Under the pieces are notes generated by a model. The model saw only the letters and a program-made list of their open reading frames with translations, did no database searches and had not been told where the DNA came from. The translations under genes and the position numbers were made by a program. From Elusimicrobiota bacterium (lineage in GTDB: Bacteria > Elusimicrobiota > Elusimicrobia > FEN-1173), in NCBI GenBank assembly GCA_016714745.1, contig JADKCG010000008.1, forward strand, positions 65,509-129,508: a DNA stretch of 64,000 bases, written 5' to 3'. Shown here one piece after another: positions 1 through 8,833 of the stretch (its first letter is position 1; every line of letters starts with the position of its first letter).

Positions 1-1350
1 GTTCTCTGCAGATGTTTTTGTAGCTTCCGCGATGGCGCGAGCTTCTTTGGCGTTAGCGGAGTTTTGACGTGTCATGGCCGTCATTTCTTGAAGACTGCTG
101 GCCACTTTTTCAAGGCTGGAGGCCTGTTCGCTGGTGCCCTGGGCGAGGGACTGTGCGCCGGTGCCGATCTGGCCGGACGCGCTGGCGATCTGGTCAGCCC
201 CCACGGCCACTTGTTGGAGAGATTGGTCCAGGGTTTCGGCCGCCAGGTTCACGGCGTCTTTGATCTTTGCGTGATCGCCGTTATAATTTCCATGGACGCG
301 TGCGGTCATGTCTTTGGCCGCGATTTCTTCCAAAGCGGTGGTGGCTTCTTGAATAGGTTGCACCACAGCGTCAAGTGTTTTATTCATCCCGTCCACCACA
401 TCTTTAAACGCTCCTTGGTATCCGTCCGTGGGCGCCCGTTGGGAGAGATGCCCCTCCACGGCGCCCTGGGCGAGCTGGCCCAACTCTTCGGTTAATTTGC
501 TCAGGCTTTCCGTGGCCGTTTTCATGCCCTGGCAGAGAGCGTCGTGGGAAGACCGAGGAGTTAATGGATGGGTGAGGTCGCCGCGGCCAATTTTTTCCGC
601 GGCATCGCTCATGTCTTTCACGTAAGTCCGGAGTTCTCGGAAGGCGTCGGCGAGTTGGCCCGTTTCATCTTTGGAATGGTGGTTGATCTCGCGTCGGAAA
701 TCGCCTTTGGACATGTCGTGGGCGATTTCGGCTAAGGGGGGGAGGGAGGCCGTGGACCGGCGGATCAACCAAAAGATGATGCCCAAAATAATGAGCCCCA
801 GTGCGCCGCTTGTGAGCAAACTCGTGGTCCGGGCCTTCCGAACAATTCGATCGTCTTCTTCTGCAGAGACGTCAAGGCCCACGAACCCGAAGAGGTCCCC
901 TTCTTTTTTGTCGGCGTGGCAGGTCAGGCAGTCCGCTTTAGCGAGGATCGGTCGGAGCCCAACGGTTGTTCGCTTGCCGCTCAAAGAAACAATTTTGACC
1001 AATGGCTTTTTTGATTTGCTGGACTCGCTCACCACTTCAGTGGGAGGGTCTCCGGCAGTGATGCCCTTGGCTCGGGTGACTTTACCCTGGGGGTCCAAAA
1101 TATAGGATCGATTGACCCCTTTCATCTGGCTGACGGTTTCTAGGGTGCTGTTCGTCATATCGTTATTGTTTTGCATCATGGCCACGTCCAACATGGCTTC
1201 GGTGAAGAAACTTAGGTTTTCCACCATCTTCTGTCGTTGGCCGTCGCTGGAGGTTTGATCCCGACGCATTTGCAACCCGGTGATGAGGGCAAGGCTCAAT
1301 AGGCCGACCATGGCTAACGGAACCAATATTTTCGCGGACAATGATTTCAT
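1..1350 (-). CDS. Methyl-accepting chemotaxis protein with heme c sensor domain (3' end outside window)
   Basis: Membrane chemoreceptor expected to signal through CheW to CheA. The frame opens at an ATG preceded by AAGGAG and runs off the left edge, so the C-terminal end of the signalling hairpin is missing. A first membrane segment lies near residues 7-24, then a periplasmic domain of about 150 residues, a second membrane segment near 176-196, a HAMP-like region and the coiled-coil signalling domain. The periplasmic domain has one CXXCH motif (CLTCH, residues 141-145, bases 916-930), the signature for covalent heme c attachment. Heme c sensor MCPs are known from Geobacter and Desulfovibrio. 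It follows a second MCP gene and the che operon on the same strand, and its signalling domain is almost identical in DNA to that of the neighbour. The MCP assignment is sure; heme attachment is inferred from the motif and export. Confidence 0.93.
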   Translation of the reverse strand, partial: MKSLSAKILVPLAMVGLLSLALITGLQMRRDQTSSDGQRQKMVENLSFFTEAMLDVAMMQNNNDMTNSTLETVSQMKGVNRSYILDPQGKVTRAKGITAGDPPTEVVSESSKSKKPLVKIVSLSGKRTTVGLRPILAKADCLTCHADKKEGDLFGFVGLDVSAEEDDRIVRKARTTSLLTSGALGLIILGIIFWLIRRSTASLPPLAEIAHDMSKGDFRREINHHSKDETGQLADAFRELRTYVKDMSDAAEKIGRGDLTHPLTPRSSHDALCQGMKTATESLSKLTEELGQLAQGAVEGHLSQRAPTDGYQGAFKDVVDGMNKTLDAVVQPIQEATTALEEIAAKDMTARVHGNYNGDHAKIKDAVNLAAETLDQSLQQVAVGADQIASASGQIGTGAQSLAQGTSEQASSLEKVASSLQEMTAMTRQNSANAKEARAIAEATKTSAEN

Positions 1351-1377
1351 GGTGTCACTCCTTCAATTTCAATCGTT

Positions 1378-1410
1378 CATCATCCCAGCGAAGGCCGGGT
1401 TCCAGTCTGT
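1378..1410. repeat. Degenerate GC-rich interspersed repeat between two MCP genes
   Basis: The spacer between the two receptor genes contains an imperfect copy of the CCCGCGAAGGCGGG...ATCCAGTCT type of short inverted repeat that is scattered through many bacterial genomes. Only one copy of this sort is seen here, so calling it a repeat rests on general resemblance. Confidence 0.25.
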
Positions 1411-1471
1411 AGAACCATGTTTGTGTACCCAAATCAACCACTGCGCCCCACCTTTCGCCGGGGAGACAGGC

Positions 1472-3563
1472 TCAGAAGTCTTTAAACGCATCATGCCCAT
1501 TGGAACTGGTTTCGAGTGGAAACGCCTCTTCCCCGCCGCTTTTCTTTTTCGCCGACGCCATCGCCGGGACAGATTTTGAAGAGGAGGTTCGACCCTGTGG
1601 GCCTTTTGAGGAAGGAACCGAATGGCTCCCGCCTGAGATTTTGAACCCTGCCACCATGGCGCGCATCTCTTGGGCCTGGGCGCTGAGCTCTTCCGACGCG
1701 CTGGCGGACTCTTCCGAGTTGGCGGCGTTTTGCTGGGTCAATTGGTTCATTTGTTCCATGGCGGTGTTCACTTGTCCCACGCCCTGGCTCTGTTGATCTG
1801 ACGCGGCGGCGATTTCCGCCATCACTTCGCTCACACGCTTCGCGTGGCCGTTAATTTCTTCCAGGTTCTTCATGACTTCCTGGTTAATCGCCACGCCGTT
1901 CTCGGAATTTTTTACGGATCCTTCAATCATGTTGGCGGTGTTCTTAGCGGCTTCGGCAGAGCGCATGGCGAGATTCCTTACTTCTTCAGCCACGACGGCG
2001 AACCCTTTACCGGCTTCGCCGGCCCGGGCGGCTTCCACAGCGGCGTTCAAAGCGAGAAGGTTGGTTTGGAAAGCGATCTCGTCGATGGTCTTGATGATCT
2101 TGGCGGTATCGTCCGAGGATTTTTTGATTAAGTCCATGGCGGCGGAAAGGCGTTGCATACTGCTCACACCGTTCTCTGCCGAGGTTTTTGTGGCTTCCGC
2201 GATGGCGCGGGCTTCCTTGGCGTTGGCGGAGTTTTGACGTGTCATGGCCGTCATTTCTTGAAGACTGCTGGCCACTTTTTCAAGGCTGGAGGCCTGTTCC
2301 GAGGTGCCCTGGGCCAAGGACTGTGCGCCGGTGCCAATCTGGCCGGACGCGCTGGCGATCTGGTCGGCACCCACGGCGACCTGCTGGAGGCTCTGGTCAA
2401 GGGTTTCAGCCGCCAGGTTCACGGCGTCTTTGATTTTGCCGTGATCGCCCTGATAGTCGCTATCAACACGGGCGGTCATGTCTTTTTGAGCGATACGTTC
2501 CAAAACACTCGAGGCTTCCTGAACCGGTTTAATGACTGCGTCTAAGGTATCATTGACGCCTTGGACAATATCTCGATACCCTCCTGAAACATATTGGCGT
2601 TCCGCGCGTGGACAACCGACCTTCCAAGGCCGCTGTGGTGAGCGATTTGGATTCTGAAATAAGCCCCCGTAAGGATCCAGCTGTTTTGTTGCTGGCGGGG
2701 GAGATTTCGTCTCGGTCGTCTTTCGGTGTTAGCTGAATAGCGATGTCTCCGGCGGCCAATTTCGCCAGGGACTTCACAACATTGTTTTGCATGTCGTCAG
2801 CAAATCGATCCATAACGCTCCCAAGCTCGCCGATTTCGTCCCGGCGAGAGAGACGGAGCCGCCGTTGCAGGTGTCCTGCGGCCAGGGAGTTCATCATAAC
2901 AACGCCGGCCTTGAGCGGTGTGACAATGGAATTGGTTAGAAAAAATCCTAACCCCATTGCCACAGCAAAATTGATGATCATGAGCCACCAGAGGAGTTGC
3001 GTGGTGGCTTTGTTTTTTTTGTCCGCTGACTCGTCAACGTTCTTGGCGTGGGCGATCGTGGTGTTCATCATTTTAAGCAGGAGATCCCGTTGTTTTTCCG
3101 AGCGTTCTTTAAATTCTCCCTCCAAGAGAGCCAGGGCTTCTTCGTCTTTATTTTCCCTTGCCAATCGGCGGGTTTCGTTCAAACTGCTTAAAAAACCATC
3201 CCGGTTTCCTTCAAACTCCTTTAACAAATCGCGTATTTCGTTTGTGGCGGCAACTTCCTTAAACCCCGCCATGTTTTCGGAGACTTCCCCAATGTGTTTG
3301 TCCATGGATGCATCCCTATCGGCGATCTTCGCGGGATCGTTGTATCGAATCATGTCCCGGATACTGACGCGGTTCCGCTGGAAGGCCGTACTGGCCAGAC
3401 CAAGATGTTCCAGCCCTTCGACCCCTTCCTGAAAAAGTTGATCTTGTCCGGCCTGAACGGCCTTGAGGCCCCGGTTGGCCATGATCCCCATACACAGGGT
3501 CAGAAGTGCCCCTACGGCAAACCCGCCAATCAACTTCGGTCCAATCTTAATATCGTTTAGCAT
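1472..3563 (-). CDS. Methyl-accepting chemotaxis protein, four-helix-bundle sensor (one frameshift)
   Basis: Second chemoreceptor, about 697 residues once one frame break is bridged. The start is the ATG at 3563, with GGGGAGGATC just upstream; an earlier in-frame ATG at 3578 has no such site. The N-terminal piece (to about 2550) has a membrane helix near residues 10-28, a helical periplasmic domain resembling the four-helix bundle of MCPs, a second membrane helix near 188-210 and HAMP. The C-terminal piece (from about 2605 to 1472) holds the rest of HAMP and the signalling hairpin with the usual [18 protein letters not shown] core. The frames join at a CGCGCG run near 2603-2609; adding one CG, or removing one base, restores a continuous MCP. 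It sits directly downstream of cheW1 in the che operon. It could be a real pseudogene, but a consensus error is more likely. Confidence 0.85.
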
Positions 3564-3589
3564 GGTGATCCTCCCCAATTGAAAAATAT

Positions 3590-4084
3590 TTAAGCCGCTG
3601 GTGTGGCGGCGCGCAGATCCGAAACGTCTTGGTTCGAGAGAATTCGGTCGATGTCCAACAGGAGCCGCACGCGCCCGCCGGTTTTGCCGATCCCGAGCAG
3701 GTCTTCGGTGGCGACGCCGTTGCCGAAAGCGGGCACGGGTTCGATGTCTTTGTCGGCGATGTTGGCCACTTCGCTGACTTGGTCGACGGTGATCCCGATT
3801 TCCAATCCGCGGGCGCGGACCACGATGATGCAGTTCTGCCCCTCGGCGGCGGGCAGACCCAGCTTCAATCGCAGGTCCACGACCGGGATGATTTTTCCGC
3901 GCAAATTGATGACCCCGCGCAAATGTTCCGGCGTGCGGGGCACAGGCGTGATCGCCATGGTCCCGATGATTTCTTGGACCTTTAAAATCTCAATGCCGTA
4001 TTCTTCCTTGGCGAGGAAGAAGGTGAGAAACTTGCCGCCGGCCACCCGTCGAGTGGGCGATAATTCTTGCGTCGATGTGGACAT
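3590..4084 (-). CDS. cheW: Chemotaxis coupling protein CheW (copy 1)
   Basis: Cytoplasmic adaptor of 164 residues linking chemoreceptors to the kinase CheA. The whole protein is one CheW SH3-like domain, with the typical run VINLRGKIIPVVDLR at about residues 79-93 and IIVVRARGLEIGITVDQV after it. The ATG at 4084 has AGGAGG in front; a longer frame starting at 4129 would run through the repeat between cheA and cheW and is not supported. It is strongly similar to the CheW domain of the longer protein at 9643-10644, so the locus carries two coupling proteins. It lies between cheA and the two MCP genes, all on the same strand. Confidence 0.95.
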   Translation of the reverse strand: MSTSTQELSPTRRVAGGKFLTFFLAKEEYGIEILKVQEIIGTMAITPVPRTPEHLRGVINLRGKIIPVVDLRLKLGLPAAEGQNCIIVVRARGLEIGITVDQVSEVANIADKDIEPVPAFGNGVATEDLLGIGKTGGRVRLLLDIDRILSNQDVSDLRAATPAA

Positions 4085-4118
4085 GTGTGCCTCCTGGTTG
4101 AACCTTTTATCCTGGCGT

Positions 4119-4183
4119 CGTTGCCCCATTGATGGGGCGACTTTGACTTCCGCTGAAAATCGCCCGATGAATCGGGCAACAAC
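4119..4183. repeat. Imperfect inverted-repeat element in the che operon (copy 1)
   Basis: A stretch of about 65 bases in the cheA-cheW1 spacer starts with CGTTGCCCCATTGATGGGG and ends with ATCGCCCGATGAATCGGGCAA, so the ends GTTGCCC and GGGCAAC can pair and each end is itself a small palindrome. A related copy occurs at 8243-8303. It looks like a REP-type element that is transcribed as part of the operon and could form an RNA hairpin. Confidence 0.55.
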
Positions 4184-4190
4184 AATAAAT

Positions 4191-6275
4191 CTAAGTCGTT
4201 GCCGACAGCTGTGCTTTTACCGGCAATGGCACCGGGGCATCTGTTCTCGCTAGGCGGACGACTTCGGCGGGGTCCAAAATGAGGCCCACCTTGCCGTCGC
4301 CCAGAATGGCGCCGCCGGAGACGCCGGGGACTTGGCCGAACCAGGTGCCCAAAGACTTTGTGACCACCTGTTGTTGGCCAAGGAGATCGTCGACCCAGAG
4401 TGCCGCGGGGGTCGTTTGGTCTTCAACGATGATCAGCAGGCCGTCTTCGGTGCCTTCCTCAGAAAGACCCAACACCCGGCGTAGCCGGAAAATCGGGACC
4501 ATTTCGCCTCGCAGGTTTAACAATTCGCCTCGTCCGGTGACGGTGCTGATCATGCCTTTCTCGGGTCGGACGGTTTGGCGGATGTTGAGGATCGGGAGGA
4601 TGAAGGTTTGGTCGCCCACGCGGACCAACATGCCGTCCGTGACAGCGAGGGTCAAAGGCAGACGCAGTCGGAAACGGCTTCCTTGTCCCGCCTTGGATGT
4701 CACGTCCAATTGGCCGCGCAGGTTCTCTATTCCCTTTTTGACCACGTCGAGACCCACGCCGCGGCCGGACACTTCGGTCACTTTGTCGGCGGTGGAGAAT
4801 CCAGGCAAAAAGATGAGACGCAAAATCTCGTCTTCCGTTAATTCCCGGTCCGCGGGAACCAGCCCGCGTTCGCGGGCTTTTTTAAGAATCTTGTCGCGGT
4901 TCATCCCCCGGCCATCTTCGCGCACTTCCACCACAAGGCTTCCGCCTTCGTGGGTGGCGGATAAATAAAGTTGCCCTATCGGGGATTTACCGGCCTGTTC
5001 CCGTTCCACCGGAGTTTCTAAACCGTGGTCCACGGCGTTTCGGACCAGGTGGAGCAAGAGCTGGTCAAGGGTTTCCACAACGTTTCGGTCGACCTCGGCC
5101 TCTTCGCCATAAAGGTGCAAGTCCACCGCTTTGCCGCTCTTTTGAGCCACATCGCGAATCGCGCGGGACGCTTTTTGGAACGGGCCTTTCATGGGAACCA
5201 GCCGGAGCGCCATGGCCAAATCGCGCAAGTCGCGTACCACACGGTCCAAGTGGGCCACTTTTCTAGAGAGTACGCCGTTGTCGGGCGCGGTGACAATAGG
5301 GTCTTGGGTGATCATGGACTGGGCGATCACCAGTTCGCCCACCGCGTTCACCAACCGGTCCAGGCGGTCCGTGCGAACGCGTACCGTTGTTTCCATATTG
5401 GTGTCGCCGCCCGCCCGGGCCGCTTGGGGCGGAGGAGGTGCGGCGGCGGTCGACGGAGCCGCGGGGGCGGGAGACGATGATCCCACCGATCGGGCGGGCG
5501 GGTCGACCACGCCCTTTTCCGTGGCGTTTTTCAAGAGGCTTAACAATTCATCATAGCCCGTTGGTTTTTTGATGGACCCGCTTTGGCTGGCGGCTTGCAC
5601 GCTCTCAATAAGAAATTTCATCACGTCGATGGACCGTAAACTAAGATCGGCGATGCCGGGCCCGTAGGCCATTTCTTTTTCACGCACTTTGCTGAGCAGG
5701 GATTCCGCGTGATGGGCCAAGTCCGTGCAGAACCGGAGATGGACATAGCCCGCCATGCCTTTTAAGGTATGGAAGGCGCGGAACACGGTGTTGATGGCGT
5801 CGGGGTCTGACGGCGCTTTCTCCAATGTCAAAAGAGCCGATTCCGCCGCCTGCAGGTGTTCTCCGGCTTCCGGAATGAAGTCGGGAAACAATAAACGGTC
5901 CTGGTCGGCAGGGGTTTCTTCTTCTGGCGACACCACGGCCGCTGGAGCGGGCGTCGCCGCCGCGGGCGGGGGGGCGGCTTTGGTTTCCACAGACTTAACC
6001 ACACGGTCCACAAGGGCGGCGAGATCGGCCAGGGTCTTTTCCGGTGTGCGGTCGTTGCCTGTCATGCGCAAAACCAGCAATCGTGCTTCGTCCAGCATGG
6101 GCTTGGTGTCGGGGGGAATGCTCGCGGGAATTTCTTTAAACCAGCGCATCAATTTAAGAAGGGACAGTTGGTCGTTGGGGTCCACCGCCGCGACCAAGGA
6201 TTTTAAGAGGAGAAGCGGTTCGGCTCCCTGAATAACGGATGGCGTACCTTTTGCGGAATCGTTGGTGTCAGTCAT
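4191..6275 (-). CDS. cheA: Chemotaxis histidine kinase CheA
   Basis: Central kinase of the chemotaxis pathway, 694 residues, which autophosphorylates on a histidine and passes phosphate to CheY and CheB. In order: an N-terminal helical extension of about 115 residues with an alanine/proline-rich end, the HPt domain with the phosphorylated histidine in FRAFHTLKGMAGY (His169), a Pro/Ala linker near 265-290, the dimerisation helices, the ATPase domain (HLVRNAVDHGLE, GRGMN, SGRGVGLDVV) and a C-terminal CheW-like domain. A clear CheY/CheB-binding P2 domain is not obvious. The ~115 residues in front of HPt are not part of a typical CheA; their role is unknown. It lies between cheB and cheW1. Confidence 0.97.
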   Translation of the reverse strand: MTDTNDSAKGTPSVIQGAEPLLLLKSLVAAVDPNDQLSLLKLMRWFKEIPASIPPDTKPMLDEARLLVLRMTGNDRTPEKTLADLAALVDRVVKSVETKAAPPPAAATPAPAAVVSPEEETPADQDRLLFPDFIPEAGEHLQAAESALLTLEKAPSDPDAINTVFRAFHTLKGMAGYVHLRFCTDLAHHAESLLSKVREKEMAYGPGIADLSLRSIDVMKFLIESVQAASQSGSIKKPTGYDELLSLLKNATEKGVVDPPARSVGSSSPAPAAPSTAAAPPPPQAARAGGDTNMETTVRVRTDRLDRLVNAVGELVIAQSMITQDPIVTAPDNGVLSRKVAHLDRVVRDLRDLAMALRLVPMKGPFQKASRAIRDVAQKSGKAVDLHLYGEEAEVDRNVVETLDQLLLHLVRNAVDHGLETPVEREQAGKSPIGQLYLSATHEGGSLVVEVREDGRGMNRDKILKKARERGLVPADRELTEDEILRLIFLPGFSTADKVTEVSGRGVGLDVVKKGIENLRGQLDVTSKAGQGSRFRLRLPLTLAVTDGMLVRVGDQTFILPILNIRQTVRPEKGMISTVTGRGELLNLRGEMVPIFRLRRVLGLSEEGTEDGLLIIVEDQTTPAALWVDDLLGQQQVVTKSLGTWFGQVPGVSGGAILGDGKVGLILDPAEVVRLARTDAPVPLPVKAQLSATT

Positions 6276-6342
6276 GGTTGTGTTCCCCTCTTTGAAGTCG
6301 CACCTGTTGTTATCGGCTCAAACTGTAAAAACACAATCTCGG

Positions 6343-7386
6343 TCATGCCGGCACCGTGTCGGCGGTGTCCGCCACGTATTTCAAAACGCGTCCGGCAATG
6401 TTGTTGAGCGGAAGGATCTCGCAGGCGGCGTCCAGCGCAATGGCTTCTTTTGGCATGCCAAAAACCAAGCTCGTGGCCTCGTCCTGTGAAATGGTGAGAG
6501 ACCCACTTTCGCGCATGGCCAACAGACCTTTGGCGCCGTCGCTTCCCATGCCGGTTAAGATAACCCCAATGGCGTTGGCTCCGGCGGTTTTGGCCACCGA
6601 CTGAAACAAAACGTCAACGGCGGGCTTTTGGTAATGGACCAGAGGACCGTCTTTGATGCGAACCAGGTAGTCCGCGCCGCTTTTTGTCAACACCATGTGC
6701 CACCCGCCCGGGGCCACCAGGATCACGCCCGGGACCACACGGTCCCCGTCTTTTGCCTCCCGCACTTCCATGGCGCAGACGTCGTTTAATCGATTGGCAA
6801 AGGACGCGCTGAACCCCCCGGGAATATGTTGAACGATCACGGTGCCGGGAGCGTCGGCGGGAAGCGCCTTCACCATGGCCTCCACAGCCACGGTCCCTCC
6901 TGTGGAAGCGCCAATGGCTAAAATTTTATGGGTCGTTCGAAGAAGGAGGGGGGCCGGGGCCTGGGCCTGAACCGCGCCATTTAAAACCCGTTTTTGTACA
7001 TGGGTGGTTGCGGCGGCGCGGAGGGCGGAGACCAAATCGCGTCGAACGTCGGGTGCCAGGTACCGGGAGGGTTTCGCCACCACCGCCACCGCCCCCAGTT
7101 CCAGTGCACGAAGCGCCATGTCTGCCCGGGCCGCGGTCAAAGAACTGACCACCACCACCGGCATGGGGTGGTGCATCATCAACTTCTCTAAAAAGGTCAG
7201 GCCGTCCATGCGCGGCATTTCAAGGTCCAGGGTGAGAACGTCGGGTTTCAGTTCCAAAATCTTGTCCCGCGCCATATAGGGGTCGATGGCGGACCCCACC
7301 ACTTCGAAATCAGAGAATTGGGAAAGCTCTTCCGTCAGGGCCTTACGCACCATGGCCGAATCGTCCACCACCAGGACGCGGATCAT
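6343..7386 (-). CDS. cheB: Protein-glutamate methylesterase/deamidase CheB
   Basis: Removes methyl groups from receptor glutamates and so resets receptor sensitivity; activated by phosphorylation from CheA. The 347-residue protein has an N-terminal receiver domain (MIRVLVVDDSAMVRKAL, phosphoacceptor Asp54 in LTLDLEMPRMDG) and a C-terminal methylesterase domain with the nucleophile motif IGASTGG, the histidine in VQHIPGGFSASFA and the aspartate in ILTGMGSDGA. Its start overlaps the end of cheX by four bases (ATGA), implying translational coupling. With CheR in the same operon the adaptation cycle is complete. Confidence 0.97.
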   Translation of the reverse strand: MIRVLVVDDSAMVRKALTEELSQFSDFEVVGSAIDPYMARDKILELKPDVLTLDLEMPRMDGLTFLEKLMMHHPMPVVVVSSLTAARADMALRALELGAVAVVAKPSRYLAPDVRRDLVSALRAAATTHVQKRVLNGAVQAQAPAPLLLRTTHKILAIGASTGGTVAVEAMVKALPADAPGTVIVQHIPGGFSASFANRLNDVCAMEVREAKDGDRVVPGVILVAPGGWHMVLTKSGADYLVRIKDGPLVHYQKPAVDVLFQSVAKTAGANAIGVILTGMGSDGAKGLLAMRESGSLTISQDEATSLVFGMPKEAIALDAACEILPLNNIAGRVLKYVADTADTVPA

Positions 7387-7838
7387 GCGCCCCCCTCGAT
7401 GTGGATGCCGACTTCGGCGCGGCCGCCGTCGAGGCCCACTTGGGTTTTTGTTTCGAGCGCGGGACCTTTCAAAGGAATATCTTTGGCCAGGGCCGGGCGC
7501 GGGGGGTCTAATCGATATTTCCCCATTTCCCCCGCAATCAGGGGGAGGGCGTTGCCGCAGACAACGTTTCCGATCTCCCCCAGGGCGTCCCGAAGAAGAT
7601 TCGCATCCATGAGTTCGTTATCACCGATCATCCCTTGGGCCAAACTGTCCAACACCGTGCCGTACAGCCGAACCGAAAGTTCTCCTTTAACGGTGCCGTG
7701 AAACCCGACCCGGACTTCGGCCTCGAAGGGGGCTTCGATCTGGTCTGTGGTAATTTCTACTGAAGGAAGCGCCATGCACATTTCCCCGAACGTGGTGAGC
7801 GCGGCTTGTTTCAGCGATTGTTCAAACGCCGGATTCAT
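7383..7838 (-). CDS. cheX: CheX/CheC-family CheY-P phosphatase
   Basis: Probable phosphatase of phosphorylated CheY, ending the motor signal. The 151-residue protein matches the CheC/CheX/FliY fold: a single ExxN active-site helix is visible (RDALGEIGNVVCGNALP), as expected for CheX, which has one such site where CheC has two. I chose the ATG at 7838, which has GGGAGT upstream, over the in-frame ATG at 7862. It overlaps the end of cheY by 17 bases, fitting the expected enzyme-substrate pair, and overlaps cheB by four bases. No CheZ is seen in the window. The exact subfamily name is less sure than the general function. Confidence 0.85.
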   Translation of the reverse strand: MNPAFEQSLKQAALTTFGEMCMALPSVEITTDQIEAPFEAEVRVGFHGTVKGELSVRLYGTVLDSLAQGMIGDNELMDANLLRDALGEIGNVVCGNALPLIAGEMGKYRLDPPRPALAKDIPLKGPALETKTQVGLDGGRAEVGIHIEGGA

Positions 7839-8214
7839 GGTTGACTCCCGTGATGCGTTCAATGGTTTCTTTCACCACTTCTGGCGTAAATGGTTTGTGC
7901 ACAAACCCCGAGCTTTTTTTCTTTAACATCTCCACCCGTTCCGGACTGCTTTCGGTGGAGATGACGACCACGGGGGTTTCTTTTGTTAGTGGGTTCGCCC
8001 GCATGTGATCGATCATGGTTTCCCCGTCCATGACCGGCATATTGATGTCCACCAAGGCCAGGTCGATCCAGTGTTTGGACAGTTGGTCCAATCCTTCCTG
8101 GCCGTTGGTGGCCTCGTGAACCTCCCCCACGGGAAGGCCCGAAATTTGTAGGGTGCGGATCAAGACCGACCGCATCATGCGGCTGTCGTCCACCACCAGG
8201 ATGTTGAGGCTCAT
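7822..8214 (-). CDS. cheY: Chemotaxis response regulator CheY
   Basis: Single-domain receiver of 130 residues that, when phosphorylated by CheA, binds the flagellar motor or another output. It contains the acidic pair in ILVVDDSRMM, the phosphoacceptor Asp56 in LALVDINMPVMDG, the Thr/Ser switch in VVVISTESS and the conserved lysine in GFVHKPF. There is no output domain. It begins just after a hairpin repeat (8243-8303) separating it from cheD, and overlaps cheX. No flagellar or pilus genes lie in this window, so whether it drives swimming or twitching is unknown. Confidence 0.95.
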   Translation of the reverse strand: MSLNILVVDDSRMMRSVLIRTLQISGLPVGEVHEATNGQEGLDQLSKHWIDLALVDINMPVMDGETMIDHMRANPLTKETPVVVISTESSPERVEMLKKKSSGFVHKPFTPEVVKETIERITGVNHESGV

Positions 8215-8242
8215 AGGGACCTTCCTTTAATGCCGAAACTGT

Positions 8243-8303
8243 CGTTGCCCCATTTAGGGGGTGCCTTTGACATGTTCAAAATTCGCCCGATAAATCGGCA
8301 ACA
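8243..8303. repeat. Imperfect inverted-repeat element in the che operon (copy 2)
   Basis: Related to the element at 4119-4183: it shares the start CGTTGCCCCATT, a central TTTGAC and the end ATTCGCCCGATAAATCGGCAA. It fills most of the 105-base spacer between cheD and cheY, the only other sizeable gap in the operon besides cheA-cheW1 and cheB-cheA. Confidence 0.5.
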
Positions 8304-8319
8304 AAACCCTGGTCTCGTT

Positions 8320-8832
8320 TCATGCCGGCACCGAATTTTTGGCCGGGAGAAGCACGGTGGAGTTCGTTCCTGTCCGGGTGACCACCTCACCGGTGCCGAT
8401 TTCGATGGTGAGCGTGCGGGCGAACCCGCCGCCCACGTCAGAGGCTTTCAACATGATCCCTTCGGCCCACAGCGTTTTCCGGAGCATGACGATGTTGCGT
8501 TTCCCGATCTGGAAAAAATCGTCGCCGCCGCCGTTGGATTTCATGGCCGCGCCCCCAGCGACGGTCACGATCAAACGGTTCTTGGCGGCCCCGGACCTCA
8601 GGCAGGCTTCGAGCAAGCGTGGGAAGCCTGTGTCCACGAACATATAGGGGTTTTCAACGGCTTTGTCGGCGTTCAGAGATCCCTGGGGAAGCATGGCGTG
8701 AAGCATGCCACCCACGCGGGTCATGGGATCATAGGCCGTGATGCCCAAACAACTGCCCAGGGCGTGGGTGATGATGAGGTCTTCGGCCCCCTTCGACACC
8801 TTCATTTCCGCGATGCCGACGGTCAATTGCAC
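8320..8832 (-). CDS. cheD: Chemoreceptor glutamine deamidase CheD
   Basis: Deamidates receptor glutamines and in other bacteria interacts with CheC/CheX. The conserved catalytic cysteine lies in HALGSCLG and the histidine in GGMLHAMLP. I chose the GTG at 8832 as start: it comes one base after the cheR stop and has AGAGGGAG at the right distance, whereas the upstream in-frame ATG at 8865 lies inside cheR without a ribosome site. This gives about 170 residues, normal for CheD. CheD together with CheX and CheY suggests a Bacillus/Thermotoga-style feedback branch. Confidence 0.93.
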   Translation of the reverse strand: MQLTVGIAEMKVSKGAEDLIITHALGSCLGITAYDPMTRVGGMLHAMLPQGSLNADKAVENPYMFVDTGFPRLLEACLRSGAAKNRLIVTVAGGAAMKSNGGGDDFFQIGKRNIVMLRKTLWAEGIMLKASDVGGGFARTLTIEIGTGEVVTRTGTNSTVLLPAKNSVPA

Positions 8833-8833
8833 G

